This document shows positions 50,108 to 59,834 of a stretch of DNA of 64,000 nt, one piece after another. The first letter of the stretch is position 1; each line of letters opens with the position of its first letter. Source of the stretch: Siphonobacter sp. BAB-5405. GTDB lineage: Bacteria > Bacteroidota > Bacteroidia > Cytophagales > Spirosomataceae. The notes below the pieces were generated by a model. That model worked only from the letters and a program-made list of their open reading frames with translations, ran no database searches and had not been told where the DNA came from. The translations under genes and the position numbers were made by a program. The stretch is from the NCBI RefSeq assembly GCF_002872335.1, contig NZ_NJAG01000007.1, positions 186,001 through 250,000 on the forward strand, written 5' to 3'.

Positions 50108-52450
50108 ATGACCATTTCTGCTCGCTATTTACTTACCGACAGCCGTCAGATTACCAGTCCCGCTGATTCTGTATTTTTCGCCATCCGGGGGCCGCACCAC
50201 GATGGACATACCTTTATTCCTGAGTTGTACCGAAAGGGCGTTCGGGAATTCGTTATTGAAGAGGCCCAATTTCAGACGCAGGCTTTTCCAGAGGCTCAGT
50301 TTCATGTGGTGCCCAATGCCATTCATGCTTTACAGGAAGTAGCCGCCGAGCATCGTCGGGCTTTTTCTATTCCCGTTATTGGCATTACGGGTTCCAACGG
50401 AAAAACCATCGTGAAAGAATGGCTAGCTCAGCTGCTCAGTCCGGACTTTGTGATTTGCCGAAGTCCCAAGAGTTATAATTCCCAGTTGGGCGTACCGCTG
50501 TCCGTGTGGTCGCTTGACGCTCATCATACGCTGGGCATTTTCGAAGCGGGTATTTCACAGCCCGGTGAAATGGCTCATCTGGAAGCGGTAATCCAGCCTA
50601 CCATTGGCATTTTCACCAACATTGGTACAGCTCACGACGAAGCTTTTCAGGATCGTCGACAGAAAATCCGGGAAAAGCTGGAGTTATTCCGTCACGTCAA
50701 AACTTTCGTGTACTGCCGCGACTTTACGGAAATCACGGCGGAACTGCCCGACTTTCTGCCCGCGGATTGCCAGATTCTCGGCTGGTCGAAAACCGAAGCC
50801 TGGCATTCCTTCACTACCCAGAGTAACATCAGTCAGGCCTGGTGGGAAAACCTCAACCACTGCATTGTCCTCTTACGTCATTTTGGAATTCCGGACGAAG
50901 AAATTCAGCGACGCATTTATGCCCTGCGTCCCGTATCGATGCGGCTGGAGTTGAAAGAAGGCATCAATGATTGTTACCTGATTGACGACAGTTACAATAA
51001 TGATCTGGCTGGTCTGAAAATGGCCTTGGATTTTCTGTCGAATCAGCACGAACGTCCGCACAAAGTGGTCATACTTTCAGACCTCCTGCAAAGCGGGGTA
51101 AACGAGAGCGAGTTGTATACGCAGATTGCCCAGTTGCTGAAAGACAAAGGCGTAAATCAGCTGATTGGCATCGGCGAAGCCCTGCAACGCAACCAGATGG
51201 CCTTTGCTCTGCCCGCGAAGTTTTTTGAAAGTACCGAAGCCTTTCTGGCGAAATACCGTACTTCTGATTTCAGTGACAGTGTCGTGCTGGTCAAAGGGGC
51301 CCGTACCTTCCATTTTGAAGATATCATTCGGAAACTTTCGCTGCGAACGCACGGAACCATTCTGGAAGTAAACCTGGATGCTTTATCCCATAACCTGAAT
51401 TATTTCCGGGAAAAAATTGGTCGTCAGACCAAAATCATGGTCATGGTGAAGGCCTTTGCCTACGGAAGCGGTATCGAGGAAGTGGCGAATCTCTTACAAT
51501 TCCACCGCGTCGATTACCTTGCCGTAGCGTATCCGGACGAAGGCGTTCGTTTGCGTAAAGCTGGTATTCAGCTGCCCATTCTGGTTTTGAATACCTCGCC
51601 GGAAAATTTTCAGCAGGTACTCGATTACCAGCTGGAACCGGAAATTTACAGTCCCCGCCACTGGCAGGAATTTGTTGATTTTCTCGGCGACCGTCAGCTT
51701 TCCACTTCCGTTCACATCAAAGTGGATACGGGCATGCATCGGTTGGGTTTTGAAGGAAAACACCTGGACTGGCTAACCGATCAAATCAGTCAGCATCCGG
51801 AAATTCGCATTGCTTCCATTTTTAGTCACCTGGCGGCCGCCGACGAAGCCGAGCACGATGCTTTCACGCATCAGCAAATTTCCAGGTATACGTTTATGGC
51901 CGACCACATTACGGCCGTTCTCCCCTACCAGCCCATTCGACACCTGGCGAATTCGCCGGGACTGGCCCGTTTTCCCGAAGCCCGCTTCGACATGATTCGG
52001 CTTGGCAAAGGGTTGTACGGTACGGCGGTCTTACCGGAGGATCAGGAAAACCTGAAAACGGTAGGTACGCTTAAAACGGTGATTTCGCAGATTAAGGAAG
52101 TCCCCCAAACCGAAACGGTTGGCTACGGTCGCCGGGGCGTATTATCCCGGGATTCCCGGATTGCCACCATTGCCATTGGCTACGCCGACGGCTTTGATCG
52201 TAAATTCAGTCGGGGTACCGGTAAGGTATTGATTCAGGGTCAGTTATGCCCCATCGTCGGCAATATCTGCATGGATATGAGTATGGTGGATGTTACGGAC
52301 ATTGACTGCTCGGAAGGGGACGAAGTGATCATCTTTGGGGATTACCCCTCCATTCGTGATCTGGCTTCCTGGAGTGGTACCATTCCCTACGAAATTCTGA
52401 CAAACGTAGGCGAGCGGGTCAGCCGGGTTTTCTACCGGGAAGGTAATTAA
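50108..52450 (+). CDS. Bifunctional MurF / alanine racemase
   Basis: 780 residues. MurF part (about 1-415): mobile loop, ATP site GITGSNGKTIVKEW, GIFEAGISQPGEM, and LIDDSYNNDLAG. Alr part (about 418-780): VNLDALSHNLNYFRE, PLP-Lys in VMVKAFAYGSG, the VDTGMHRLGF helix, GYADGFDR with the second-base Tyr region, and CMDMSMVDVTD. It makes D-Ala and joins D-Ala-D-Ala to the UDP-MurNAc-peptide. The fusion is common in Bacteroidota. Confidence 0.96.
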   Translation: MTISARYLLTDSRQITSPADSVFFAIRGPHHDGHTFIPELYRKGVREFVIEEAQFQTQAFPEAQFHVVPNAIHALQEVAAEHRRAFSIPVIGITGSNGKTIVKEWLAQLLSPDFVICRSPKSYNSQLGVPLSVWSLDAHHTLGIFEAGISQPGEMAHLEAVIQPTIGIFTNIGTAHDEAFQDRRQKIREKLELFRHVKTFVYCRDFTEITAELPDFLPADCQILGWSKTEAWHSFTTQSNISQAWWENLNHCIVLLRHFGIPDEEIQRRIYALRPVSMRLELKEGINDCYLIDDSYNNDLAGLKMALDFLSNQHERPHKVVILSDLLQSGVNESELYTQIAQLLKDKGVNQLIGIGEALQRNQMAFALPAKFFESTEAFLAKYRTSDFSDSVVLVKGARTFHFEDIIRKLSLRTHGTILEVNLDALSHNLNYFREKIGRQTKIMVMVKAFAYGSGIEEVANLLQFHRVDYLAVAYPDEGVRLRKAGIQLPILVLNTSPENFQQVLDYQLEPEIYSPRHWQEFVDFLGDRQLSTSVHIKVDTGMHRLGFEGKHLDWLTDQISQHPEIRIASIFSHLAAADEAEHDAFTHQQISRYTFMADHITAVLPYQPIRHLANSPGLARFPEARFDMIRLGKGLYGTAVLPEDQENLKTVGTLKTVISQIKEVPQTETVGYGRRGVLSRDSRIATIAIGYADGFDRKFSRGTGKVLIQGQLCPIVGNICMDMSMVDVTDIDCSEGDEVIIFGDYPSIRDLASWSGTIPYEILTNVGERVSRVFYREGN

Positions 52451-52493
52451 AAGCGAAGGCCCCCGGCAACATTGCCGGGGGCCTTCGCTTTTA
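52451..52493 (+). terminator. Terminator of the MurF-Alr gene
   Basis: A 20-bp near-perfect stem (AAAGCGAAGGCCCCCGGCAA and complement) just after the stop, ending in TTTT. Confidence 0.9.
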
Positions 52494-52498
52494 GCTCG

Positions 52499-53185
52499 TT
52501 AAGGTTTTCGGTTCTTCACCGTATCTACGTTCTTCTTTTGATCTTCTACCTGCTGGTTTACCTGTTGTACATCGCTGTATAACTGCACACTATCGGCCCG
52601 GAGTTGAATCAGCTCTTTTTCATTGTCTTCGAGTCGCTTTAGTAATTTGATTTTCTCGGAGTGATTATCTTTCAGATTACGAAGGTTCCGATCTGATTTC
52701 CGTACGACCTCCCGTTGTTTGTCGCTGGCTTCTTTGAGGCCTTTATCCGCCTCGGCTACCTGCGACTGGTAATCAATGTCCTTATGGAAATCCCGCAGAA
52801 TATCTTCTACCTCCCGTCCGTAATTGTTGGTACTCGAAGCGTATTCATAATTCCCCAGATCAACGGACATGAAGATTGACGTACTGCCCCGCCGGGTATC
52901 CAGCTGACTGACAATCAATACATTTTTATCGTAGAAGGGCACTTTGGCATATTCCACTTTGTACACTCCTCCCCGTTCACTCAGTACCCGTCCGTATTGA
53001 CTGAGTTTCTTCTTCCAGGCTTCTTCAATAATTTTCTCCGCAACCGACGATGTCGTCACATAACCCGTCCGCTTTACTTTGGCAATTTCCTGTTCAACGG
53101 GTTTCACCGAAACCTGAGCGGAGACTACTGATCCCAGCAATAACAAGCCCAATACAGGTAACATTTTCATGGTCTTACGTATCAT
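52499..53185 (-). CDS. Exported coiled-coil protein, 228 aa
   Basis: Signal peptide (MLPVLGLLLLGSVVSAQ, about residues 8-24). Residues 30-130 form a soluble domain with many strands; 140-228 is a long Lys/Glu/Asp coiled coil with QQVNQQVEDQKK. Probably periplasmic. Not recognised. Confidence 0.65.
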   Translation of the reverse strand: MIRKTMKMLPVLGLLLLGSVVSAQVSVKPVEQEIAKVKRTGYVTTSSVAEKIIEEAWKKKLSQYGRVLSERGGVYKVEYAKVPFYDKNVLIVSQLDTRRGSTSIFMSVDLGNYEYASSTNNYGREVEDILRDFHKDIDYQSQVAEADKGLKEASDKQREVVRKSDRNLRNLKDNHSEKIKLLKRLEDNEKELIQLRADSVQLYSDVQQVNQQVEDQKKNVDTVKNRKP

Positions 53186-53300
53186 TTTTTATAAAACTAA
53201 GATGGAATAGAACAAAGGACAGAGCCTGCGTTAGCTGGATTATCGTCCCATCGAATGTATGCTAAAAAACAATTGGTACGAAAAAATTAAATAAAAATAC

Positions 53301-54503
53301 TTAGGGTGTGGTCTGTACTTTTTCCGTGATCAGGATAAGCTTATTTTGCCGCTGATCACTGGTGGCAAATAAGTACTGGTTCCCCCCTTCATTCAGGTTA
53401 AGCTTTTTACGGAGATCCGCGACACTCATGGGAAAGTTACGTACCGTCAGGTTCGCTTTCCCTTCAGGCACCCATCGCCGAATCTCTTTTTTATCCGCTT
53501 TCGTTACCGCCGTTATTCGAAACGTTCGACCGGGAAAATCGGGTACGAGTGCCTCCGAAGTATACAGGTGACTACTCGGAGCCAATTTATACAAGCCTCC
53601 CTGAGCGATTCGTTTAAAAGCTCCGACTTTTAACAGAGCCGCATTGGGCTCGTAGAGGTACGTCAGGGGTGGAGAAAAAGGAGCGGTATACGACTGCTCT
53701 TCCGATCGTCGGAAGGAGAACCGCTGCTCCTGCCCATTTCGTAGCAGGTGTACCGCCGTAATTTCAGGTTCCTGCGGTACCCTCCGCAAGTGTAGTAATA
53801 ATTCTTTCACTTCATCATCCACGGCTACCACGTAGACGTGGGCTACGCAATCCAATTGTTTCACTGCCAGATCGATGTCCAGCATGGGTGACACTTTCAC
53901 CAATACATCGGCTGCTTTCCCCAGTAATAAATCTTTATGTTCCAGTACATTCGGTTCACAATCGGCTAACTGGACTACCTTCTGACTACTGCGGTCTCGA
54001 CGAGCCGGATCCAGATAAAGCCAGTCGAAGGTTTCGGTACTTTGTTCGAGCCAGTCCATTCCGTTTCCCCTTACCCACATAATACCCTCAGTCCTACTTA
54101 ACTGCCTAAAATTGTATTCCGTCAACTCGGCTAATTCCGTTTGTTGTTCGCAGTACGTAGCCCGCTTGAATCGGGCACTGGCCGCCCAGAAATCGACGCC
54201 CATGCCCCCTGTTAAATCGGCGTACCGATCGCCCTGCATGAGACTTGCCTTCCAGCGAGCGGTTCGTTCGGAAGAAGATTGTTCCAGTGAAAGTATACTC
54301 GGAAAAAGAACCCCCGGTTGAGCGGCCCAGTGGGGCAATTTTGTCCGGGCTTTCTGGCCGCATTGAATCTGCTGGGCTATTTCCCGAATGGGCAGATCCG
54401 GGTACCGGGAAGCCCCGAGCAGTAATTTCTGCCAGTCGTCATTCTGGTGTTGCTGAATGAATGCCTGAACTTCGGGTCGGGCAAGAGTGGTAATCAGTGA
54501 CAT
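53301..54503 (-). CDS. Class I SAM methyltransferase with THUMP-like domain
   Basis: 400 residues; start at 54503 (MSLITTLARPEVQAFI) preferred over 54560. SAM-binding motif in YADLTGGMGVDFW, acidic loop in YCEQQTELAELTEYNF, and catalytic-type region WLYLDPARRDRSSQ. C-terminal strands (TFRITAVTKADKKEIRRWVPEGKANLTVRNFPMSV) form the THUMP-like part. Homologs are RNA methyltransferases; the target is not known. Confidence 0.85.
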   Translation of the reverse strand: MSLITTLARPEVQAFIQQHQNDDWQKLLLGASRYPDLPIREIAQQIQCGQKARTKLPHWAAQPGVLFPSILSLEQSSSERTARWKASLMQGDRYADLTGGMGVDFWAASARFKRATYCEQQTELAELTEYNFRQLSRTEGIMWVRGNGMDWLEQSTETFDWLYLDPARRDRSSQKVVQLADCEPNVLEHKDLLLGKAADVLVKVSPMLDIDLAVKQLDCVAHVYVVAVDDEVKELLLHLRRVPQEPEITAVHLLRNGQEQRFSFRRSEEQSYTAPFSPPLTYLYEPNAALLKVGAFKRIAQGGLYKLAPSSHLYTSEALVPDFPGRTFRITAVTKADKKEIRRWVPEGKANLTVRNFPMSVADLRKKLNLNEGGNQYLFATSDQRQNKLILITEKVQTTP

Positions 54504-54617
54504 AAGATAAAAGCAGACGTAAATCAGCGACCAATCGGGGCTTTTACATCCAATATTCAACGAAATAACATTATTTTGGGAAAAACGCAGCCTCCAGTAT
54601 TTCTTAAACCTCTATTC

Positions 54618-56081
54618 ATGCAAACCAAAAGTTTACCAAACGGCCCAAACGTTACAAAGCGTCGATTGTGGGAAGTTATTTTTGCCTCTTCGGCCGGTAC
54701 AGTCATCGAATGGTACGATTTCTACATTTTTGGCAGTCTGGCCGCTATTATTTCCACTAAGTTTTTCCCACCGGATAACCCTACCGCCGCTTTCTTGAGT
54801 ACGCTGGCTACGCATGGAGCCGGTTTTGTGGCCCGCCCCTTTGGAGCGGTCGTATTTGGTCGATTAGGCGATATGATTGGCCGCAAGTACACGTTTCTGG
54901 TGACGCTGGTACTCATGGGGGGCAGTACGTTTGCCATTGCCTTCATTCCTCAGTATGGTTCCATTGGCTTGATGGCTCCCGTTTTATTGCTGGTTTTACG
55001 CGTTTTACAAGGACTGGCCTTAGGTGGTGAATACGGCGGAGCGGCGACCTATGTAGCCGAACATTCGCCCGATAACCAACGGGGACGCTATACCAGTTTC
55101 ATTCAAACGACGGCTTCCATTGGCTTCTTCGTTTCCATTCTGGTGATTTTGGGTTGTCAGTATGCCCTCGGTAAATCAGCTTTCAATGACTGGGGCTGGC
55201 GATTGCCTTTCGCTTTATCGGGAGCTTTAGTAGTACTCTCCTACTTCATCCGGCGAAACATGGATGAGTCGCCCGCGTTTGCTAAACTTAAAAAAGAAGG
55301 AAATCTATCCAAAACACCCCTCCGCGATAGTTTCAAGAGCCGCGACAACGTCAAACTCATGCTGATTGCGATGTTCGGGGCGATCATTGGACAGGGTGCC
55401 ATCTGGCATACGAGTCAGTTTTACGCTCAGATCTTTATTACAAAAATTTTGAATGTCGAGTACGGGTCGGCTCAAACCGTCATGGCCATTGCCGTTACCT
55501 GTGCTACGCCTTTCTTCGTCATCTTTGGTGCTTTATCGGATAAAATTGGCCGAAAGAAAGTGATGATGGCCGGACTGTTGGGGGCTAGTCTGTTTTTGTA
55601 CCCTCTCTACCAAGGTATGGATCGACTGGTAAATGGTGGTACGATTCTTCAGACCGTAATTAAGGATACTTCGAAAGTAACCACCTTTGAAGATGGCAAA
55701 GTGATTACTCAGACTACTGTAAAACTACCTAATCAACAAGTAGATGAACGAACGGAAGTTCGTCTGCCCACGCAAACCCTCTGGTTATTAGGATTACTGG
55801 TTTTCATACAGGTACTATTCGCCACCATGGCTTACGGACCGATTGCCGCATTTCTGGTAGAGTTATTTCCAACTAAAATCCGGTACACCTCGCTTTCCAT
55901 TCCGTATAACGTTGCGAACGGTATTTTTGGTGGCTGTTCCCCTTTTGTAGCGACCTGGCTGGGCAGTTTGACTGGCTCAAAATTTGCCGGTGTTTATTAC
56001 CCGATTTTCCTGACGGCCATGACCTTTATTGTCGGAATGATTTACATTAAAGAGACCGCTGGAAAACGGCTGGAGGATTAA
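54618..56081 (+). CDS. MHS-family MFS transporter (metabolite:H+ symporter)
   Basis: 487 residues from the ATG at 54618. Twelve membrane segments; TVIEWYDFYIFG is the MHS signature start, RPFGAVVFGRLGDMIGRKYTF and the second GALSDKIGRKKVMM are MFS loops. A roughly 60-residue hydrophilic insert (about 335-395) lies after TM8. The family imports organic acids or osmolytes; substrate unknown. Confidence 0.92.
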   Translation: MQTKSLPNGPNVTKRRLWEVIFASSAGTVIEWYDFYIFGSLAAIISTKFFPPDNPTAAFLSTLATHGAGFVARPFGAVVFGRLGDMIGRKYTFLVTLVLMGGSTFAIAFIPQYGSIGLMAPVLLLVLRVLQGLALGGEYGGAATYVAEHSPDNQRGRYTSFIQTTASIGFFVSILVILGCQYALGKSAFNDWGWRLPFALSGALVVLSYFIRRNMDESPAFAKLKKEGNLSKTPLRDSFKSRDNVKLMLIAMFGAIIGQGAIWHTSQFYAQIFITKILNVEYGSAQTVMAIAVTCATPFFVIFGALSDKIGRKKVMMAGLLGASLFLYPLYQGMDRLVNGGTILQTVIKDTSKVTTFEDGKVITQTTVKLPNQQVDERTEVRLPTQTLWLLGLLVFIQVLFATMAYGPIAAFLVELFPTKIRYTSLSIPYNVANGIFGGCSPFVATWLGSLTGSKFAGVYYPIFLTAMTFIVGMIYIKETAGKRLED

Positions 56082-56085
56082 AATA

Positions 56086-56125
56086 AAACGTCCCTGCTTG
56101 GATCATACCATCAGCAGGGACGTTT
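56086..56125. terminator. Bidirectional terminator
   Basis: AAACGTCCCTGCT / AGCAGGGACGTTT stem, 14-base loop, T/A runs on both sides, between convergent genes. Confidence 0.88.
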
Positions 56126-56128
56126 CTT

Positions 56129-57946
56129 TTACTCTTGTACGGGCATGATTAAATCAAACCGGGTACCGTTTTCATTACGTACATTCAGAATTGCTCCAAT
56201 CTGTTCACTTAGTAACAGAATCAACCGCTTACCAAACGATCCGGTAGGTTTTTTCCAGGCGTTCATATCGATACCCGGACCATTATCTTTAATCTCTAAA
56301 TGCAATTGATCCGTTTCGTTGAGAATAATACTCAAACTGGGTTTTGAAATCTGATCAAAGGCATGCTTAAAGGCATTCGTAATAATTTCATTCATGATTA
56401 ACCCCAGAGGTACCGCTACTTCTACGTCCAGCTCTACGGATACAATATCTACTTCCAGATCAAAGTTTTCTTCCTTAAATCCGTACGCATAGAATAACCC
56501 CTGTACGAGGTCATGAATGTACTCTTTCATATTGACCTTCGTTACGTTATCACTTTCGTACAAACGCTGGTGAATTAAAGACATCGCTTCTACCCGCTGC
56601 TGCCCTTCCCGAACGGCTCGTACGGCTCCTTCATCCTCCAGTCGGGTTGATTGCAGACGTAACAAACTGGAAATAATAGCAAGATTATTCTTTACCCGAT
56701 GGTGCAGTTCCTTCATCAGATTTTTGAGTTGTTCCGATTGTTCACTGACGATCGTGTTTCGCTCCGATAAAGCCCGGTTTGTTTTTTCTAATTGCTGATT
56801 ACCCCTGCGAATGATTCGATACTGTACGGCTGCTACGACCAGCAACAAAATCAGAATACTCATTCCTCCCAATAACCACCAGAACTGCCGGGACTTTAAT
56901 TCATTTTCATCATCCAATCGCTTGATTTCCAACTCTTTTTCTTCCGTACGAAAGCGGGTTTCCGCTTCTATCAGTTGCTGCTTCTTATCGAAACTGGTTA
57001 CACTGTCACGGGCGACTACCCATTCCTTATGATAATTCAGGGCTTCCTTATATTGATTCCGGTGTTCTGCAATACGCGTCAATATATCGTAAACCTCAAC
57101 GTAGAATCGATATTTTTCCGGCTGATTTTTAGACCAGGCTAAGGCTTTATGTGCGTATTTTTCTGCTTCGTCAATGCGGTTTAATTTAATCAGTGTATTG
57201 GGATAGTTAATGTAAACATAGCCTCTTAAATAATCCATGTTCAATTTATCGGCGAGCCGTAAACATTCCTGATACGTTTGTTCAGATTGCTCAAATTGAC
57301 CCGCATTTTTATAGATAATGGCTCTGTTTAACAAAATGGTACTCTTCTTCGCTTCCCCTTCACTGTAATCCAGGGCTTTCTGATTATATTGAAGAGCCTT
57401 GGCAAAGTTTTTACGCATGTCCTCTACCGTTGCCAGCTCCATATTAAACTGACCAATCATTTCTTTATCTTTGATCTGCTCAGCCAGTTTCAGCCCTTTC
57501 TTGAAATAGTTTTCAGCCGAGGGATATTCTTTCAGTGAAACGTAAGCAAACCCAATATAGTCCAGCATAATGGTTTGCTTTTTTACCTGTTTCATTTGCT
57601 GGCTAATCTCCAGTGCTTTTTGATAATACAAAATAGCTTCAGCAGGATTGCTTTTATCCATTTCAAGCATACCAAAAGAGAAATAGGCACGTGCCAGCTG
57701 AACAGAATCTTTCGTTTTTTCAGCAATGCGTACTAATGCTTCAATCGCCATTTTTGCTTCCGCGAATTGCGTACGATTTCGCATTCTGCTTTCGTACTCA
57801 GAAAGCGAGTCAAACTGAGCTTTCGCTGGTAAATTCTCAACCGTTTTTAAGTATTCGTTGTAGGATTGATCAACGGACGACTGGGCCCACCCGGCAAGCG
57901 ATACACTTCCGAGGCAAAAAAGTAATACTACTTTCAAAAGGGACAT
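56129..57946 (-). CDS. TPR-containing sensor histidine kinase
   Basis: 605 residues from the ATG at 57946, which restores the signal peptide (SLLKVVLLFCLGSVSLAGWAQ). About seven TPR repeats occupy residues 60-330, followed by a short coiled coil, one membrane segment (FWWLLGGMSILILLLVVAAV) and a HisKA_2 box with H in MKELHHRVKNNLAI, then HATPase motifs NEIITNAFKHAF and EIKDNGPGID. Periplasmic TPRs sense a peptide or protein partner. Starts 31 bases after the stop of the LytTR regulator, so the two form one operon. Confidence 0.95.
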   Translation of the reverse strand: MSLLKVVLLFCLGSVSLAGWAQSSVDQSYNEYLKTVENLPAKAQFDSLSEYESRMRNRTQFAEAKMAIEALVRIAEKTKDSVQLARAYFSFGMLEMDKSNPAEAILYYQKALEISQQMKQVKKQTIMLDYIGFAYVSLKEYPSAENYFKKGLKLAEQIKDKEMIGQFNMELATVEDMRKNFAKALQYNQKALDYSEGEAKKSTILLNRAIIYKNAGQFEQSEQTYQECLRLADKLNMDYLRGYVYINYPNTLIKLNRIDEAEKYAHKALAWSKNQPEKYRFYVEVYDILTRIAEHRNQYKEALNYHKEWVVARDSVTSFDKKQQLIEAETRFRTEEKELEIKRLDDENELKSRQFWWLLGGMSILILLLVVAAVQYRIIRRGNQQLEKTNRALSERNTIVSEQSEQLKNLMKELHHRVKNNLAIISSLLRLQSTRLEDEGAVRAVREGQQRVEAMSLIHQRLYESDNVTKVNMKEYIHDLVQGLFYAYGFKEENFDLEVDIVSVELDVEVAVPLGLIMNEIITNAFKHAFDQISKPSLSIILNETDQLHLEIKDNGPGIDMNAWKKPTGSFGKRLILLLSEQIGAILNVRNENGTRFDLIMPVQE

Positions 57947-57977
57947 TTTCCTGGCGGGTAGATAGGGGTGTAGAAAC

Positions 57978-58760
57978 TTACTGAATCTGAAAAATCCGCA
58001 TAAATTCATCTTTGTATTGCCTTCCCAGCGGAATAGCAATCATATCCACCATCACTTCGCGTTCATTAAAACTCTTGATTTTACGAATGTTCAGAGCGTA
58101 CGAGCGATGAACCCGAATAAGCTTTTCGATGGCTAATCGGTGTAGCGTCATACTTAGCGTTAATCGAATGGAATATTTTCGCTCATTCGTTACAATGGTG
58201 GTATGCGTATTATCCGCTTCCAGGTACAGAATATCTGCGGCATCAATTCGCACAAACTGATAATTATGTTTGATAAAAATAGACTGATCTATTTTCAGAA
58301 TAACTTCGCGGGACAGGGTGTCTTTTTCCGATGCTTTAACGGCATCTTTGAGCGAATTATTTCCTTCACGAACGGAGAAGTTTTGAATGGCCAGTTCAAT
58401 AGCAATATTCAAATTTGCCGTATTAACAGGCTTAAAAAGATACGCTGCTGGAAAGGTAAGTTTAGCCCGATCGCGGGTTTCTTTATCCGCTAAAGCAGTA
58501 ATGTAAATAACAGCAACCGGACGAAAAGCCAATAGATGATTAATGGTTTCGATGCCATCCCAATCACCTTTGATATTAATATCACAAAGCACTAAATCAA
58601 CCTGATTTTTCTGATAGATTTCCAGGGCTCTCCGACCATTGTTGGCCATTCCTACTACTTCATAACCCTCAGCCTCAAGGGTATCACACAAATCCATCGC
58701 CAGTACTGCCTCATCTTCAATAATCAATACACGGATTTGATTCTCTGACATACTCGTCAA
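57978..58760 (-). CDS. LytTR-type response regulator
   Basis: 260 residues. Receiver domain with acidic pair (IIEDEA), phosphoacceptor Asp in LVLCDINIKGDWDG, Thr/Ser in YITA and Lys in YLFKPV. Linker, then LytTR domain with DILYLEADNTHTTIV and LIRVHRSYALNIRKIKSF. Cognate of the downstream kinase. It likely binds direct repeats near its targets, none of which were identified. Confidence 0.95.
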   Translation of the reverse strand: MTSMSENQIRVLIIEDEAVLAMDLCDTLEAEGYEVVGMANNGRRALEIYQKNQVDLVLCDINIKGDWDGIETINHLLAFRPVAVIYITALADKETRDRAKLTFPAAYLFKPVNTANLNIAIELAIQNFSVREGNNSLKDAVKASEKDTLSREVILKIDQSIFIKHNYQFVRIDAADILYLEADNTHTTIVTNERKYSIRLTLSMTLHRLAIEKLIRVHRSYALNIRKIKSFNEREVMVDMIAIPLGRQYKDEFMRIFQIQ

Positions 58761-58973
58761 TTTTTACTAAACAAATGTCAAATAAGACTTGAATTGAGGT
58801 ATTTACTACTACTCACTATTCCTATCGCTTAAGCATCTACGAATCTATCTGAATAAAATTGAATTTCTACAGGTTAAGTTTAAATTATTGGTGGTTTCTT
58901 AAAGGTGTAAAACTAATAAACGGGACCGAAGGGGCCCCGTTTCGTGCACATAATGTTACAAAAATAATCTTTA

Positions 58974-59123
58974 CTATAGGCGGGTAAAAAAACGGCGGCA
59001 CCTTAAACACAGGAACCATTTAATTGGTATGAAAAAAAGTACAGTGCGAACCAGGGCAGGGCGACGACGACGTTCGATTTCAGTAGCCTTGCAATACGGA
59101 CAACGGGTGGTGGTGGCGGTCAT
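58974..59123 (-). CDS. Small zinc-ribbon membrane protein, 49 aa
   Basis: MTATTTRCPYCKATEIERRRR...FFIPIKWFLCLRCRRFFTRL: two CxxC pairs, a basic patch and a hydrophobic stretch. Too short for usual detection, but the spacing is a good zinc-ribbon. Gap on both sides is otherwise non-coding. Confidence 0.5.
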   Translation of the reverse strand: MTATTTRCPYCKATEIERRRRPALVRTVLFFIPIKWFLCLRCRRFFTRL

Positions 59124-59623
59124 AGGCAAGCATTTAAACAGTAAATCAGGTAACCAGGGTAGAACTGTTACGAAGGCTCGTTCACCAGAAGTCTATAGCT
59201 ACTGATGAATGCGGGTTGTGACCCCAATTGTACGGACCATACTCTAATTGAAAGGGTTCAGCTTCTTACTCGTTTGCCCTCTTATAAAAAACCTCCCCCC
59301 TTCGCTCAGAGTATCATGCATGGGTTAATTCAAACCGGAATCAAGGCTCTTATTCAAAACATACTCAATTGAGCTCTGTATCACTAAGGCTGCTTTGTCA
59401 GAAATCCTTTTGGCGGAAATTTCGGTCAGAAAGTGATGCAAGTATATAGCTTCAGGAAGTGTAAAGTAGCTAAATGTAGGTAAACATGCCGGTACAGGCT
59501 GTTAAGAACCTATTTTGGATAGTGAATGGAGAAGCCGGTTTAAAAAAGATGTCATTATTAAATAAATGCAAATTAATTTTTTGTTTTCCTGGATGTTATC
59601 TTATTCAATCTACTTTTAAACTC
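59124..59623. other. Non-coding stretch
   Basis: About 500 bases. The only ORF, 59486-59686 plus, is not convincing. No promoter or terminator of quality was seen. Confidence 0.5.
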
Positions 59624-59667
59624 AGAATTAACCGTAGGAACGAGTATTCGTTCCTACGGTTAATTCT
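59624..59667. repeat. Perfect 20-bp inverted repeat, 4-base loop
   Basis: Arms 59624-59643 and 59648-59667 (AGAATTAACCGTAGGAACGA and its exact complement) around GTAT. No T run follows, so a terminator is unlikely. It is alone in a 700-base non-coding region. Confidence 0.75.
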
Positions 59668-59764
59668 TGAATCTTTCCTATTTTAGCTTTCGCTGTCAGA
59701 GACGTATATTACTAATGGATCCCCTTATGTCAGGCAGTAGATCATCGGTTCAAAACAAAAAAAT

Positions 59765-59808
59765 AAAAAGACCTTTGAGGGGTCGTACGCCCGGAAAAGG
59801 TCTTTTTT
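59765..59808. terminator. Hairpin with T run before the DUF6807 gene
   Basis: AAAAAGACCTTT / AAAGGTCTTTTTT stem around an 18-base GC-rich loop, 27 bases before the next start. Either a terminator of an unseen transcript or an attenuator for the gene that follows. Confidence 0.55.
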
Positions 59809-59834
59809 AGACCAGTACTTACAAAACCGATGGT

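Noticed and set aside
50108-52450. MurF-Alr fusion as a novelty
   Set aside because: The fusion is well known in Bacteroidota.
59486-59686. 66-aa plus-strand ORF
   Set aside because: Overlaps the perfect inverted repeat, has low-complexity Lys/Leu/Phe composition and no promoter or neighbour.
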